A stretch of DNA of 59,880 nt from Tissierellales bacterium (GTDB lineage: Bacteria > Bacillota > Clostridia > Tissierellales > Tissierellaceae), in NCBI GenBank assembly GCA_030146915.1, contig JASLAT010000017.1, positions 1 to 59,880 on the forward strand. The letters are read 5' to 3'. This document shows positions 50,676 through 59,374 of this stretch, piece after piece. Position 1 is the first letter of the stretch, and each line of letters begins with the position of its first letter. The notes beneath the pieces were generated by a model. The model worked only from the letters and a program-made list of their open reading frames with translations, searched no databases and was not told the DNA's origin. Position numbers and translations under genes: made by a program.

Positions 50676-52676
50676 TTGCAAAGTAAAATATCTAGAATGC
50701 AAGAGTTAATAGATAGAATAAATGAATTGAATTACTATTACTATACAATGGATCAGCCTATAGTAAGTGATAAGGAATATGATGAGTTATATGATGAATT
50801 ATCTCATTTAGAGATAAATACCAATAAAATCCTAAAAAACTCCCCAACACAACAAGTAGGGGGAGTGGTATTAGAAGAGTTTAAAAAGCATAGGCATATA
50901 AATAAACTATGGAGTTTGGATAAATCTCAATCTTTTCAAGAATTGAGAGATTGGAAGGATAGGATAGGGAATTTAATTAAGAAATATAATAATGAAAATG
51001 AAGATAAACTACCTAAACCTAGCTATATTTTAGAGTATAAGTTTGATGGATTAAGTATAAACTTAACCTATGAGAATGGAGAACTTGTTCAAGCTGCTAC
51101 ACGAGGTAATGGAGAAATAGGTGAGTCAATTTTAGATCAGGCTAGAGTTATAAAAAATATTCCTCACCATATTAAATTTCAGGGTAAAATGGAGGTCCAA
51201 GGAGAGGGGTTAATGCCTTTATCTACATTGGACGAGTATAATAAAACTGCTGAGGAACCTTTAAAAAATGCAAGGAATGCCGCTGCAGGCGCTTTAAGAA
51301 ATTTAGATACAAATATAACTAGAGATAGAGGACTAGTAGCGTATTTTTACAATATAGGTTATATAGAGGATAAGGTTTTTACAGATCATTTAGAAGCATT
51401 GAGCTTTTTAGAAAATAATTTTATACCAGTATTTCCTTATAGAAAGGAATTTTCAAATATTGAAGATCTAATTAAGGAGATTGAAAATCAGGAAAATCAA
51501 AGAAAAAATCTAGATTTATTAACTGATGGAATGGTTATTAAGGTTAAGGATATTAAAACCAGAAAAATATTAGGATACACTAACAAGTTCCCACGTTGGG
51601 CTATTGCCTATAAATTTGAGGCTGAGGAAGTTACAACAAAATTACTAGATGTCAACTGGAACGTAGGTAGAACTGGTAAACTAACACCAACGGCTATTTT
51701 AGACCCTGTAGAAATTGGAGGGGCTAATATATCTAGAGCTACTTTAAATAATTATGATGATATATTAAGAAAAAAACTAAAAATAAATGCAAGAGTACTA
51801 CTTAGAAGATCCAATGATGTTATACCAGAGATATTAGGTGTAGTAGAGGAAGGCAAAAATGTAAAAATTATTGAAAAACCAGAACTTTGTCCAGCTTGTG
51901 GAACTAAGCTGGTTCAAGATGGAGTTCATATTTTTTGTAAAAACTCCTATGCTTGTAAACCACAGTTAGTAGCAAAATTAGTACATTTTGCTAGCAGGGA
52001 TGCAATGAATATTGAAGGATTTAGTGAAAAAACAGCAGAGCAATTACTAAGAGAATTAGATCTTAAACAACTTACAGACCTTTATAAATTAGAGTATGGG
52101 GATTTGTTAGAACTTGAAGGTTTTAAGGAGAAAAAAAGTCAGAATTTAATAAATGCCATAGAATCTAGTAAAAATATTGATCTTTCTAATTTTATTTATG
52201 CACTAGGTATTGAGAATGTTGGAATAAAAACAGCAACTGATCTGGCAGATTACTATGGAAGCTTAGATAAAATAAGGGTAGCTAATGTAGATGAACTTAT
52301 AGAGGTTGGAGAAATTGGAGAAATTATAGCTAAAAGTATTACAGATTTTTTCCAAAACGAAAAAAATATAAAACTTTTAGATGAGCTTTTAGAATTAGGA
52401 GTATCGCCTAAGCATGATAAAAATAGTGTGGAAGATAGTATTTTTACTGATAAAAGAGTTGTTATAACAGGATCTATCGAAGGTTATAATCGTAAAGAAT
52501 TAAAAGAAATACTGGAAGCATTAGGTGCTAATGTAACAGGATCTGTTAGTGGTAAAACAGACTTTTTATTGGCAGGAGAATCAGCAGGTTCAAAATATAA
52601 TAGAGCTATTGAACTAGGGGTAGAGATTATAGATGAAGATCAATTTAAAGAAATAATTTCAGAATATAATTTTTAA
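50676..52676 (+). CDS. ligA: NAD-dependent DNA ligase LigA
   Basis: 666 residues. N-terminal Ia domain ('YYYYTMDQPIVSDKEYDEL'), adenylation site Lys in 'EYKFDGLSIN', OB domain, zinc finger ('CPACGTKL' then 'FCKNSYACK'), helix-hairpin-helix region and C-terminal BRCT ('KRVVITGSIEGYNRKELKEILEALGANVTGSVSGKTDFLLAG'). It seals nicks using NAD+. The start is TTG, behind the GAGGTGAT at the pcrA end. Confidence 0.97.
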   Translation: MQSKISRMQELIDRINELNYYYYTMDQPIVSDKEYDELYDELSHLEINTNKILKNSPTQQVGGVVLEEFKKHRHINKLWSLDKSQSFQELRDWKDRIGNLIKKYNNENEDKLPKPSYILEYKFDGLSINLTYENGELVQAATRGNGEIGESILDQARVIKNIPHHIKFQGKMEVQGEGLMPLSTLDEYNKTAEEPLKNARNAAAGALRNLDTNITRDRGLVAYFYNIGYIEDKVFTDHLEALSFLENNFIPVFPYRKEFSNIEDLIKEIENQENQRKNLDLLTDGMVIKVKDIKTRKILGYTNKFPRWAIAYKFEAEEVTTKLLDVNWNVGRTGKLTPTAILDPVEIGGANISRATLNNYDDILRKKLKINARVLLRRSNDVIPEILGVVEEGKNVKIIEKPELCPACGTKLVQDGVHIFCKNSYACKPQLVAKLVHFASRDAMNIEGFSEKTAEQLLRELDLKQLTDLYKLEYGDLLELEGFKEKKSQNLINAIESSKNIDLSNFIYALGIENVGIKTATDLADYYGSLDKIRVANVDELIEVGEIGEIIAKSITDFFQNEKNIKLLDELLELGVSPKHDKNSVEDSIFTDKRVVITGSIEGYNRKELKEILEALGANVTGSVSGKTDFLLAGESAGSKYNRAIELGVEIIDEDQFKEIISEYNF

Positions 52677-52751
52677 TGTGATAGAAATTTCGAAAATAGA
52701 GTATATATATATTGGAAGGATTATACTTAATTTTTTGAAAGTGGTGATACA

Positions 52752-52991
52752 ATGGATAAGGAAAAAATATTAGAGCAAGCTGTAGAAAATTATGCCAAGG
52801 GTTTTAAAGATTCCTTTAAAGGATCAGGACTTAGGATAGTAAATATTACATCAGATAAATGTTATGAAGGGGATAACCTTTGTTTAGATTTAAATATTAT
52901 GTATCCAGATGCTACTGTTAAAAAAATAAGAAAAGCTTTCTATTTAAATGATGATTTAGAGGTAGAGAGTAAAGATATATTAGAAGTTTAG
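52752..52991 (+). CDS. Small protein, unknown function
   Basis: 79 residues, soluble, mixed charge, no family recognised. It has a good ribosome binding site (AAAGTGGTGATA) and lies 75 bases after ligA, followed at once by a terminator, so it may be the last gene of the pcrA-ligA unit. Confidence 0.65.
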   Translation: MDKEKILEQAVENYAKGFKDSFKGSGLRIVNITSDKCYEGDNLCLDLNIMYPDATVKKIRKAFYLNDDLEVESKDILEV

Positions 52992-52998
52992 ATTTTAT

Positions 52999-53022
52999 AG
53001 CCTACGAATGTAGGCTTTTTTT
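52999..53022 (+). terminator. Terminator after the 79-residue gene
   Basis: AGCCTAC (52999-53005), loop GAAT, GTAGGCT (53010-53016), then a T-run. Confidence 0.92.
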
Positions 53023-53108
53023 ATGTATAATTTTAGTAGGGTAAAATAGGTAATATATATATATTATAAATTTCATTTAACTTTCTTTTATAAAAAGACT
53101 TGGGTTAT

Positions 53109-53138
53109 TTGATTTATAATATAGATTAGTGATAAAAT
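53109..53138 (+). promoter_or_regulatory. Possible promoter of gatCAB
   Basis: TTGATT (53109-53114), 18 bases, TAAAAT (53133-53138), 32 bases before the gatC start. Confidence 0.4.
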
Positions 53139-53169
53139 AGACAGGAATGTAAAAATAGGAGGAAGCGTT

Positions 53170-53460
53170 ATGATTTCTAAAGAAGATATTAAACAAATAG
53201 CTAGAATTGCGAAACTTAGGCTATCAGAAGAAGAATTAGATAAGATGGAAAAAAAGTTAAATCAATCTCTAGCTAGCATAAAAGTATTGGAAGAAGTGGA
53301 TACAAATGATGTAGAGCCTCTTTATCATGTTTTAGAAGATAGGGAAATATTTAGAGAAGATGAAGTTATAGAAAGTAATCTATTAACTAGGGATGAGGCT
53401 TTAAAGAATACTAAAGAAAAACAATATGGATATTTTAAGTTATTAAATATAATGGATTAG
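53170..53460 (+). CDS. gatC: Asp-tRNA(Asn)/Glu-tRNA(Gln) amidotransferase subunit C
   Basis: 96 residues, normal GatC. 'ISKEDIKQIARIAKLRLSEEELDKMEKKLNQSLASIKVLEEVDTNDVEPLYHV' is the family signature. It stabilises the GatA-GatB complex. First gene of gatCAB. Confidence 0.96.
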   Translation: MISKEDIKQIARIAKLRLSEEELDKMEKKLNQSLASIKVLEEVDTNDVEPLYHVLEDREIFREDEVIESNLLTRDEALKNTKEKQYGYFKLLNIMD

Positions 53461-53473
53461 GGGTGTGTCATAG

Positions 53474-54922
53474 ATGAATATCGATAAACTATCAGCATAT
53501 CAGATTCCAACAATTATTGAAGAGGGAAAAATCAGTGCTGAAGAACTTATTAAAGTTTTTATAGATAGGTTAAAATCTAAAGAAGATGATATAAATGCCT
53601 ATATAAGCTTTGATGAGAAATATGTTTTAGAACAAGCAAGAGCTATAGATGAAAAATTAAAAAATGGTGTGAAACTAGGTAAATTAGCAGGTATACCTAT
53701 ATCTATAAAAGATAATATATCAACAAAAGACATAAAGACTAGCTGCGGATCAAAAATGTTAGATAACTATATAGCAACTTATGATGCTAGTTTGATAAGT
53801 TATATAAAAGAAGAAGATGGTATTATAATGGGAAAAGTTAATCTAGATGAGTTTGCCATAGGTGGAAGTACCGAGACTTCTTATTACGGACCAAGTAAAA
53901 ATCCAATAAATACAGAATTGGTTCCTGGTGGTTCTTCTGGAGGATCAGCTGCTTCAGTAAAGTCAGGTTCAGCATTAATTTCAGTAGGAAGCGATACCGG
54001 TGGATCTGTTAGACAACCTGCATCGTTTTCAGGTTTAGTAGGTATTAAGCCTAGTTATGGAACTATATCAAGATACGGTCTTGTTGCTATGGCAAGTTCT
54101 TTAGATCAAGCTGGAGTTATAACTAAAGACGTAAAAGATGCTTACTTAATGTTAGATACAATAATGAAACATGATATTAGAGATTCTAGTTCATATAAGG
54201 AAGCTAGCGGTATACTTGATAATGTGGATTTAGAAAAAAGAGATTTTTCAAATCTTAAAATAGCTTATATAAAAGACTTCAATTCTTATGAGATAGATAA
54301 TGATGTTAAAGAGGTCTATTGTAGGGCTATAGATAAAATTAGGTCAGCTGGAGGAAATCTGGAAGAAATAAAAATGGAGACTTTAAAATATGCTCCTGCA
54401 TGTTACCATGTAATATCTACAGCAGAAACTAGTTCTAGTTTAGCTAGGTATGACGGTATAATTTATGGACATAGAAGTGATGAATACGAGGACTTAGATG
54501 AACTTTATATAAATTCTAGATCAGAATCTTTATCAAGTGAAGTGAAAAGAAGGATAATATTCGGAAGTTATATATTAACAGGGAAAAATAGAGATAAGTA
54601 TTATATACAAGCCTTAAAAGTTAGAAGATTAATAAAAGATGAGTTTAATAAAATCTTTAATAATTATGATCTTATTTTAACTCCAACAGCTCCTTGTAGA
54701 GCATTTAAGTTGGGTAAACATGCAGATGATACAGAAAAACAATATAGAAGTGACATATTTACAGTAGCAGCTAATCTAGCTGGTTTAGGTGCTATAACAC
54801 TTCCAATAGAAGAATCAGAAGGCTTACCAGTTGGCTTACAATTTACTTGTGATAGTTTTGAGGATTATAAATTAATTGAAGCTGGTTTAGCCTATGAAGG
54901 AGGAAATTTAAATGAGTTATAG
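53474..54922 (+). CDS. gatA: Asp-tRNA(Asn)/Glu-tRNA(Gln) amidotransferase subunit A
   Basis: 482 residues, amidase-signature family. Catalytic triad Lys in 'PISIKDNI', cis-Ser in 'GGSSGGSAASV' and nucleophile Ser in 'GSDTGGSVRQPASF' are all intact, so this glutamine-dependent enzyme should release ammonia from glutamine normally, unlike PurF and PurL in the same window. The gene overlaps gatB by 11 bases. Confidence 0.97.
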   Translation: MNIDKLSAYQIPTIIEEGKISAEELIKVFIDRLKSKEDDINAYISFDEKYVLEQARAIDEKLKNGVKLGKLAGIPISIKDNISTKDIKTSCGSKMLDNYIATYDASLISYIKEEDGIIMGKVNLDEFAIGGSTETSYYGPSKNPINTELVPGGSSGGSAASVKSGSALISVGSDTGGSVRQPASFSGLVGIKPSYGTISRYGLVAMASSLDQAGVITKDVKDAYLMLDTIMKHDIRDSSSYKEASGILDNVDLEKRDFSNLKIAYIKDFNSYEIDNDVKEVYCRAIDKIRSAGGNLEEIKMETLKYAPACYHVISTAETSSSLARYDGIIYGHRSDEYEDLDELYINSRSESLSSEVKRRIIFGSYILTGKNRDKYYIQALKVRRLIKDEFNKIFNNYDLILTPTAPCRAFKLGKHADDTEKQYRSDIFTVAANLAGLGAITLPIEESEGLPVGLQFTCDSFEDYKLIEAGLAYEGGNLNEL

Positions 54923-56333
54923 AACTATTGTAGGTCTTGAGATTCATACAGAGTTAATGACTGCCAGTAAGATGTTTTGTTCTTGTCCTAATGAATATGG
55001 AAGTGAGGCTAACACACAAGTTTGCCCAGTTTGCTTAGGTCTTCCAGGTAGTTTACCGAGAATAAATAAAAGAGCGATAGAGTATGCAATTAGAGCTGGC
55101 TTAGCTTTTGACTGTAAGATTAATTTAGATAGTAGAATGGATAGAAAACACTACTTTTATGTAGATTTACCTAAAGGATATCAGATATCTCAAGATGATA
55201 ATCCTTTGTGCTCAGATGGTTATATTTATATGGAATCTTTAGATAAGAAGGTTAGGATAGAGAGGATTCATATAGAAGAAGATACTGGTAAACTGAATCA
55301 TACTGAATCTGGCGAAACTTTAATTGATTATAATAGAGCTGGAGTTCCATTAATTGAAATTGTTACTAGACCAGATATATCATCATCAGAAGAAGCTAGA
55401 ATATTTTTAGAAGATTTAAGGTCAAGACTTAAATATATAGGTGTATCAGATGTTAGAATGGACCAAGGTTCATTAAGATGTGATGTTAATATTAATATTA
55501 TTAATGATGATACAGGAGAAAAAACAAATATATCTGAAATTAAAAACTTAAACTCATTTAGAGCAGTGGAAAGAGCTATAGAGTTTGAGGAAAAAAGACA
55601 TAAAGAATTATTAAGTTTAGGTAAAAATACAGTAAAGGATACTAGAAGATGGGATGAAACACTTGGAGAAACTATTTCAATGAGAGAAAAGGGCCAAGAG
55701 TCAGATTATAGATATTTGGTTGAGTCAGATATTCAATCTATAAAAATAGATCAAGACTGGATTAACGAAATATCAGATCAGATGCCGGAATTACCTAGAG
55801 AAAAAAGAGATAGATTTATAGAGCAATACGATTTATCTAAATATGATGCAGAGGTATTAACTCAATCAAGGGAGCTAGCTAGTTTCTTTGAAGATACGGC
55901 AAAATTAATTGATGACTATGAAATGGTTAGTAATTGGGTTATGGGAGATGTTTTAAGAAGACTTAATGATGAGGAAGAAGAAATCCAAGAAACTAACTTA
56001 AGCTCTGATAAACTAGCTGAATTATTAAACCTTATATCTGATGGAAAGATTAGTAATAATATTGGTAAAAAAGTCCTTAGAAAGGTTTTTGAAACGGGAG
56101 AGAATCCTAGCAAAATAGTTAAGGATGAAGGGTTAATTCAGATAAATGATGAAGATGCTCTTATAGAAATGATAGATAAAGTTTTAAGTGAAAATCAACA
56201 ATCTGTAGAAGATTATAGAGCAGGTAAAGATAGAGCGTTAGGCTTTTTAGTAGGACAAGTTATGAAAATATCCAGAGGAAAAGCAAATCCTCAAATGGTT
56301 AATGAAAAATTAAAGGAAAAATTAGATAGCTAG
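54912..56333 (+). CDS. gatB: Asp-tRNA(Asn)/Glu-tRNA(Gln) amidotransferase subunit B
   Basis: 473 residues, normal GatB. 'VGLEIHTELMTASKMFCSCPNEYG', 'CPVCLGLPGSLPRINKRAIEYAIRAGLA' and 'RKHYFYVDLPKGYQISQ' are canonical; the C-terminal GatB/Yqey domain binds tRNA. It phosphorylates and amidates Glu-tRNA(Gln) or Asp-tRNA(Asn). The presence of gatCAB implies that GlnRS and/or AsnRS may be missing. Confidence 0.97.
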   Translation: MSYRTIVGLEIHTELMTASKMFCSCPNEYGSEANTQVCPVCLGLPGSLPRINKRAIEYAIRAGLAFDCKINLDSRMDRKHYFYVDLPKGYQISQDDNPLCSDGYIYMESLDKKVRIERIHIEEDTGKLNHTESGETLIDYNRAGVPLIEIVTRPDISSSEEARIFLEDLRSRLKYIGVSDVRMDQGSLRCDVNINIINDDTGEKTNISEIKNLNSFRAVERAIEFEEKRHKELLSLGKNTVKDTRRWDETLGETISMREKGQESDYRYLVESDIQSIKIDQDWINEISDQMPELPREKRDRFIEQYDLSKYDAEVLTQSRELASFFEDTAKLIDDYEMVSNWVMGDVLRRLNDEEEEIQETNLSSDKLAELLNLISDGKISNNIGKKVLRKVFETGENPSKIVKDEGLIQINDEDALIEMIDKVLSENQQSVEDYRAGKDRALGFLVGQVMKISRGKANPQMVNEKLKEKLDS

Positions 56334-56334
56334 A

Positions 56335-56354
56335 AAAGAGCCGAAAGGCTCTTT
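56335..56354 (+). terminator. Hairpin after gatB
   Basis: AAAGAGCC, loop GAAA, GGCTCTTT: an eight-base stem with a stable tetraloop but no T-run, so only a weak terminator. Confidence 0.5.
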
Positions 56355-56375
56355 AGCTATGTAAGGAGGTATTAG

Positions 56376-56822
56376 TTGAAAAACTTAAAGAATATAGGAC
56401 TTTCATTACTAGGAATTATTTTAATATTAGCCTTAGTAAGGTATAATTCTACAATAGAAAGAGGTAGCAGGATTCTTAAAAAGACTTTATTAAAAAATGA
56501 GGTTGAATTTGGAAGTGTATCAGAGTTGATAGATATACCTTTTGATAAGCTTATGTTTATTCCATCAAATACTGAAAAAAGTGAAGTGGAAAAACTTCTA
56601 GGACATAAGTTTTTAGCATATAAAAAAGATGGTGAAAGAAAGGATTGTTTAGTTTTCTTTTTAGATAAAAGACCTACTGCTTATATCTATAATGAAGATT
56701 CAAAGTTAAATATATCTAAATTAGGGTCTGAAATAGAGTTAATAAAAAAGCAAGATTTTTCAAAATTTACTTATTCTATGGAAACTATAAATAATAAGAA
56801 AGTGTATGTATTGGAAAAATAG
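56376..56822 (+). CDS. Membrane-anchored small protein, unknown function
   Basis: 148 residues, start TTG with AAGGAGG upstream. One membrane segment (about 6-24), then a soluble extracellular domain with alternating strands and basic residues. No family recognised. It lies 42 bases after gatB with only a weak hairpin between them. Confidence 0.75.
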   Translation: MKNLKNIGLSLLGIILILALVRYNSTIERGSRILKKTLLKNEVEFGSVSELIDIPFDKLMFIPSNTEKSEVEKLLGHKFLAYKKDGERKDCLVFFLDKRPTAYIYNEDSKLNISKLGSEIELIKKQDFSKFTYSMETINNKKVYVLEK

Positions 56823-56825
56823 TCC

Positions 56826-56854
56826 TTGACAAGGAATTCTTTTTCCAATACAAT
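56826..56854 (+). promoter_or_regulatory. Promoter of the DAACS symporter gene
   Basis: TTGACA (56826-56831), 17 bases, TACAAT (56849-56854): a near-consensus sigma-A promoter just after the upstream stop codon. Confidence 0.88.
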
Positions 56855-56892
56855 AGTAGCAATATAAAATTTTAGAGAAAGAAGGTGTAAGG

Positions 56893-58161
56893 ATGACAAT
56901 TAAAGAAAAAATGAAAGAAATGAGTATAACAACTAAAGTTTTGATAGGGCTTGCTTTAGGAGTTATAGTAGGAATTGTTACATACCAGTTACCGGAGAGT
57001 GGATTTAGGAATAATTTCTTAATAGACGGAGTTTATCAATTACTAGGTCAGGTATTTTTAAGAGGAATAATGATGCTTGTAGTTCCTTTAGTATTTATAT
57101 CTTTAGTAAATGGTGCTGCAAGTATAGGCGATGTTAAAAAATTAGGTAGAATAGGAATTAAGACAGTGGCTTTTTATCTTTCAACCACTGCTATAGCAAT
57201 AGTTATAGCTTTATCTTTAGGATACATACTAAAACCAGGAATAGGTTTACCTCTGGATGCAGTAGAGTTAGTTGAACCTACTATTAATGAGGCAACACCT
57301 TTAGTGCAGATTATATACGAAATGATACCGAATAATCCTATTAATGCTATGGCTGAAGGAAATATGCTACAAATTATAGTTTTTGCTATAATGACAGGAA
57401 TAGGAATTTCCTTATTAGAAGAAAAAGGTGAGTTTTTATTAACATTATTCGAGTCACTAAATGATCTTGTTATGAAGTTAGTTGAAATTATTATGCAAGC
57501 AGCTCCAATTGGAGTTTTTGGATTAATAGCTAGGACTATGAGCACTGTTGGAATTAAAGCTGTTATACCATTAGCTAAGTATATAGGATCGGTTTATATA
57601 GGACTTTTTATTCATATGTTCCTAGTATATGGACTATTACTTAAAATATTTACAGACTTCGATATAAAAAGATTTTATAGAAAATTTTCACCTGCTATGT
57701 CAATAGCTTTCTCAACAGCAAGTAGTAGTGCAACGGTACCAATATCACTAGATATATTGGAAAATGAAATGGGGATATCTAAAGATATATCTTCTTTTAC
57801 AATTCCATTAGGAGCTACTATTAATATGGATGGTACAGCTATAATGCAAGGTATAGCAGTTTTCTTTATATCGCAAGTTTACGGTATACCTTTAACATTT
57901 AAGATGATTTTAACTGTTGTTCTAACAGCAACACTAGCATCAATAGGTACAGCAGGAGTTCCTGGTGCAGGTACAATTATGCTTTCTATGGTTTTACAGT
58001 CAATCGGCTTACCTTTAGATGGTATAGGTTTAATAATGGGAATTGACAGGTTAGTAGATATGGGAAGAACTACAACTAATATAACTGGAGATGCTGTTTG
58101 TACAGCAGTAATAGCTCATAAAGAAGGGGCTATTGATGAAGATGTATTTGGTAAATACTAA
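56893..58161 (+). CDS. Dicarboxylate/amino acid:cation symporter (DAACS family)
   Basis: 422 residues, eight helices and two re-entrant loops as in GltP/GltT. Substrate-site motifs are 'STASSSATVPISLDI', 'PLGATINMDGTAI', 'GTAGVPGAGTIMLSMVLQ' and 'GIDRLVDMGRTTTNITGD'. It imports a dicarboxylate or small amino acid with Na+ or H+; substrate (glutamate, aspartate, serine/threonine) is not decided by sequence. Near-consensus promoter in front and a terminator behind. Confidence 0.95.
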   Translation: MTIKEKMKEMSITTKVLIGLALGVIVGIVTYQLPESGFRNNFLIDGVYQLLGQVFLRGIMMLVVPLVFISLVNGAASIGDVKKLGRIGIKTVAFYLSTTAIAIVIALSLGYILKPGIGLPLDAVELVEPTINEATPLVQIIYEMIPNNPINAMAEGNMLQIIVFAIMTGIGISLLEEKGEFLLTLFESLNDLVMKLVEIIMQAAPIGVFGLIARTMSTVGIKAVIPLAKYIGSVYIGLFIHMFLVYGLLLKIFTDFDIKRFYRKFSPAMSIAFSTASSSATVPISLDILENEMGISKDISSFTIPLGATINMDGTAIMQGIAVFFISQVYGIPLTFKMILTVVLTATLASIGTAGVPGAGTIMLSMVLQSIGLPLDGIGLIMGIDRLVDMGRTTTNITGDAVCTAVIAHKEGAIDEDVFGKY

Positions 58162-58177
58162 ATAAATATTTAGATAA

Positions 58178-58204
58178 AAAAGTAGGCTAAGGCCTACTTT
58201 TTTT
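58178..58204 (+). terminator. Terminator after the symporter gene
   Basis: AAAAGTAGGC / GCCTACTTTT around a TAAG loop (core 58182-58187 with 58192-58197), then a T-run. Confidence 0.93.
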
Positions 58205-58269
58205 ATATATTTTCTACATTTATTATCCTTTCTTGTGATACAATAATATAGGATAAAGGGGGATAATTT

Positions 58270-59259
58270 GTGAATATTGGAAAATTACCTAATGAAGTTT
58301 TACAAAAAATAGTTATTGAAAATATAAAGAATAAAAGAGATGAAGTATTGGTAGGTTCAGGTGTTGGAAAAGATAATGCACTTATAGATTTTGGTGATGA
58401 AGTTTGTGTATTAAGTACAGATCCAATAACAGGAGCCAGTAAAGGACTAGGAAAATTAGCTATTAATATATCTTGTAATGATGTTGCAGCAAGTGGTGGA
58501 GAAGTATTAGCTGTTTTACTTACAATATTAGCTCCAGAAAATTCAAAAGTAGAAGATATTGAAAATATAATGAAAGAGGCTGGGGAAGAGGCCGAAAAGT
58601 TAAATATAGAAATTGCAGGTGGTCATACTGAGGTTACTGATGCTGTTAATAGATTTGTAGTTACAACTACAGCTATTGGGAAACAAACTAAAGAGGATAT
58701 GTTAGATTTTTCTAAAGTTATCGAAGGAGATAGAATTTTTGTTAGTAAGAGCCTGGCTATAGAGGGTACTTCAATACTAGCATATGAATTAGAAGAAAAA
58801 TTAATTAAAGACCTTACAGAAGACGAGTTATTAAAGGCAAAAAATATGGATAAGTATCTTAGTGTAACGAAAGAAGGAAGGTTAGCGGGAAAATATGCCA
58901 AATATATGCATGATATAACCGAAGGAGGACTTTTAGGTGCAGTTTGGGAAGCTTCTATGGCGCTTAAAAAAGGAGTACTAATAAATAAAGATAATCTACC
59001 TATAGATGAAATTACTATAAAGATATGTAACTTATTAAAAATAGATCCACTAAAGCTTATATCTAGTGGAAGTATGTTAATAGTCGTAGGAGAAGATGAT
59101 GTAGAAAAGTTAAAAGTTGACTTTGAAAAAGAAAATATAAGGTTAACGGAGATTGGCATTATTAAAGGTGAAGAGCTTTTAATACAAGATGGTGAATTTA
59201 TAAAAGAAACTATTGAATCTCCAGGAACTGATGAGTTATACAAGGTTTTAGAGTTTTAG
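58270..59259 (+). CDS. AIR synthase-related (HypE-like) protein
   Basis: 329 residues, start GTG behind AAAGGGGG. The PurM/HypE fold is recognised by 'VGSGVGKDNALIDFGDEVCVLSTDPITGASKGLGKLAINISCNDVAASGGEVLAVLLTILAP' and 'EIAGGHTEVT', then 'MHDITEGGLLGAVWEAS'. The C-terminal Cys of true HypE (hydrogenase maturation) is absent, so it is a stand-alone homologue of unknown substrate. Not part of the purine operon, 13 kb away. Confidence 0.86.
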   Translation: MNIGKLPNEVLQKIVIENIKNKRDEVLVGSGVGKDNALIDFGDEVCVLSTDPITGASKGLGKLAINISCNDVAASGGEVLAVLLTILAPENSKVEDIENIMKEAGEEAEKLNIEIAGGHTEVTDAVNRFVVTTTAIGKQTKEDMLDFSKVIEGDRIFVSKSLAIEGTSILAYELEEKLIKDLTEDELLKAKNMDKYLSVTKEGRLAGKYAKYMHDITEGGLLGAVWEASMALKKGVLINKDNLPIDEITIKICNLLKIDPLKLISSGSMLIVVGEDDVEKLKVDFEKENIRLTEIGIIKGEELLIQDGEFIKETIESPGTDELYKVLEF

Positions 59260-59266
59260 TATTACA

Positions 59267-59303
59267 TTATAGTGACAAAAAGTTCTTTTAATTGACACTA
59301 TAA
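59267..59303. promoter_or_regulatory. Inverted repeat overlapping the promoter of the last gene
   Basis: Arms TTATAGTGaCAA (59267-59278) and TTGaCACTATAA (59292-59303) match in 11 of 12 positions and are separated by 13 bases. The right arm contains the -35 TTGACA. No T-run follows. It looks like a repressor or activator site rather than a terminator. Confidence 0.5.
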
Positions 59304-59321
59304 AATATTAAGTGATATATT
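59292..59321 (+). promoter_or_regulatory. Promoter of the surface-protein gene
   Basis: TTGACA (59292-59297), 18 bases, TATATT (59316-59321); 53 bases before the ATG. Confidence 0.7.
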
Positions 59322-59374
59322 AGGTTGTACGAAGAAGTTATTAAAGAGAGTTTTTAGTCAATGGAGGTTAAGTT

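Noticed and set aside
58623..59243. A 206-codon open frame on the minus strand
   Set aside because: It lies wholly inside the AIR-synthase-like gene on the other strand, is Ser/Ile-rich without domain motifs and has no ribosome binding site; it is a by-product of codon use.
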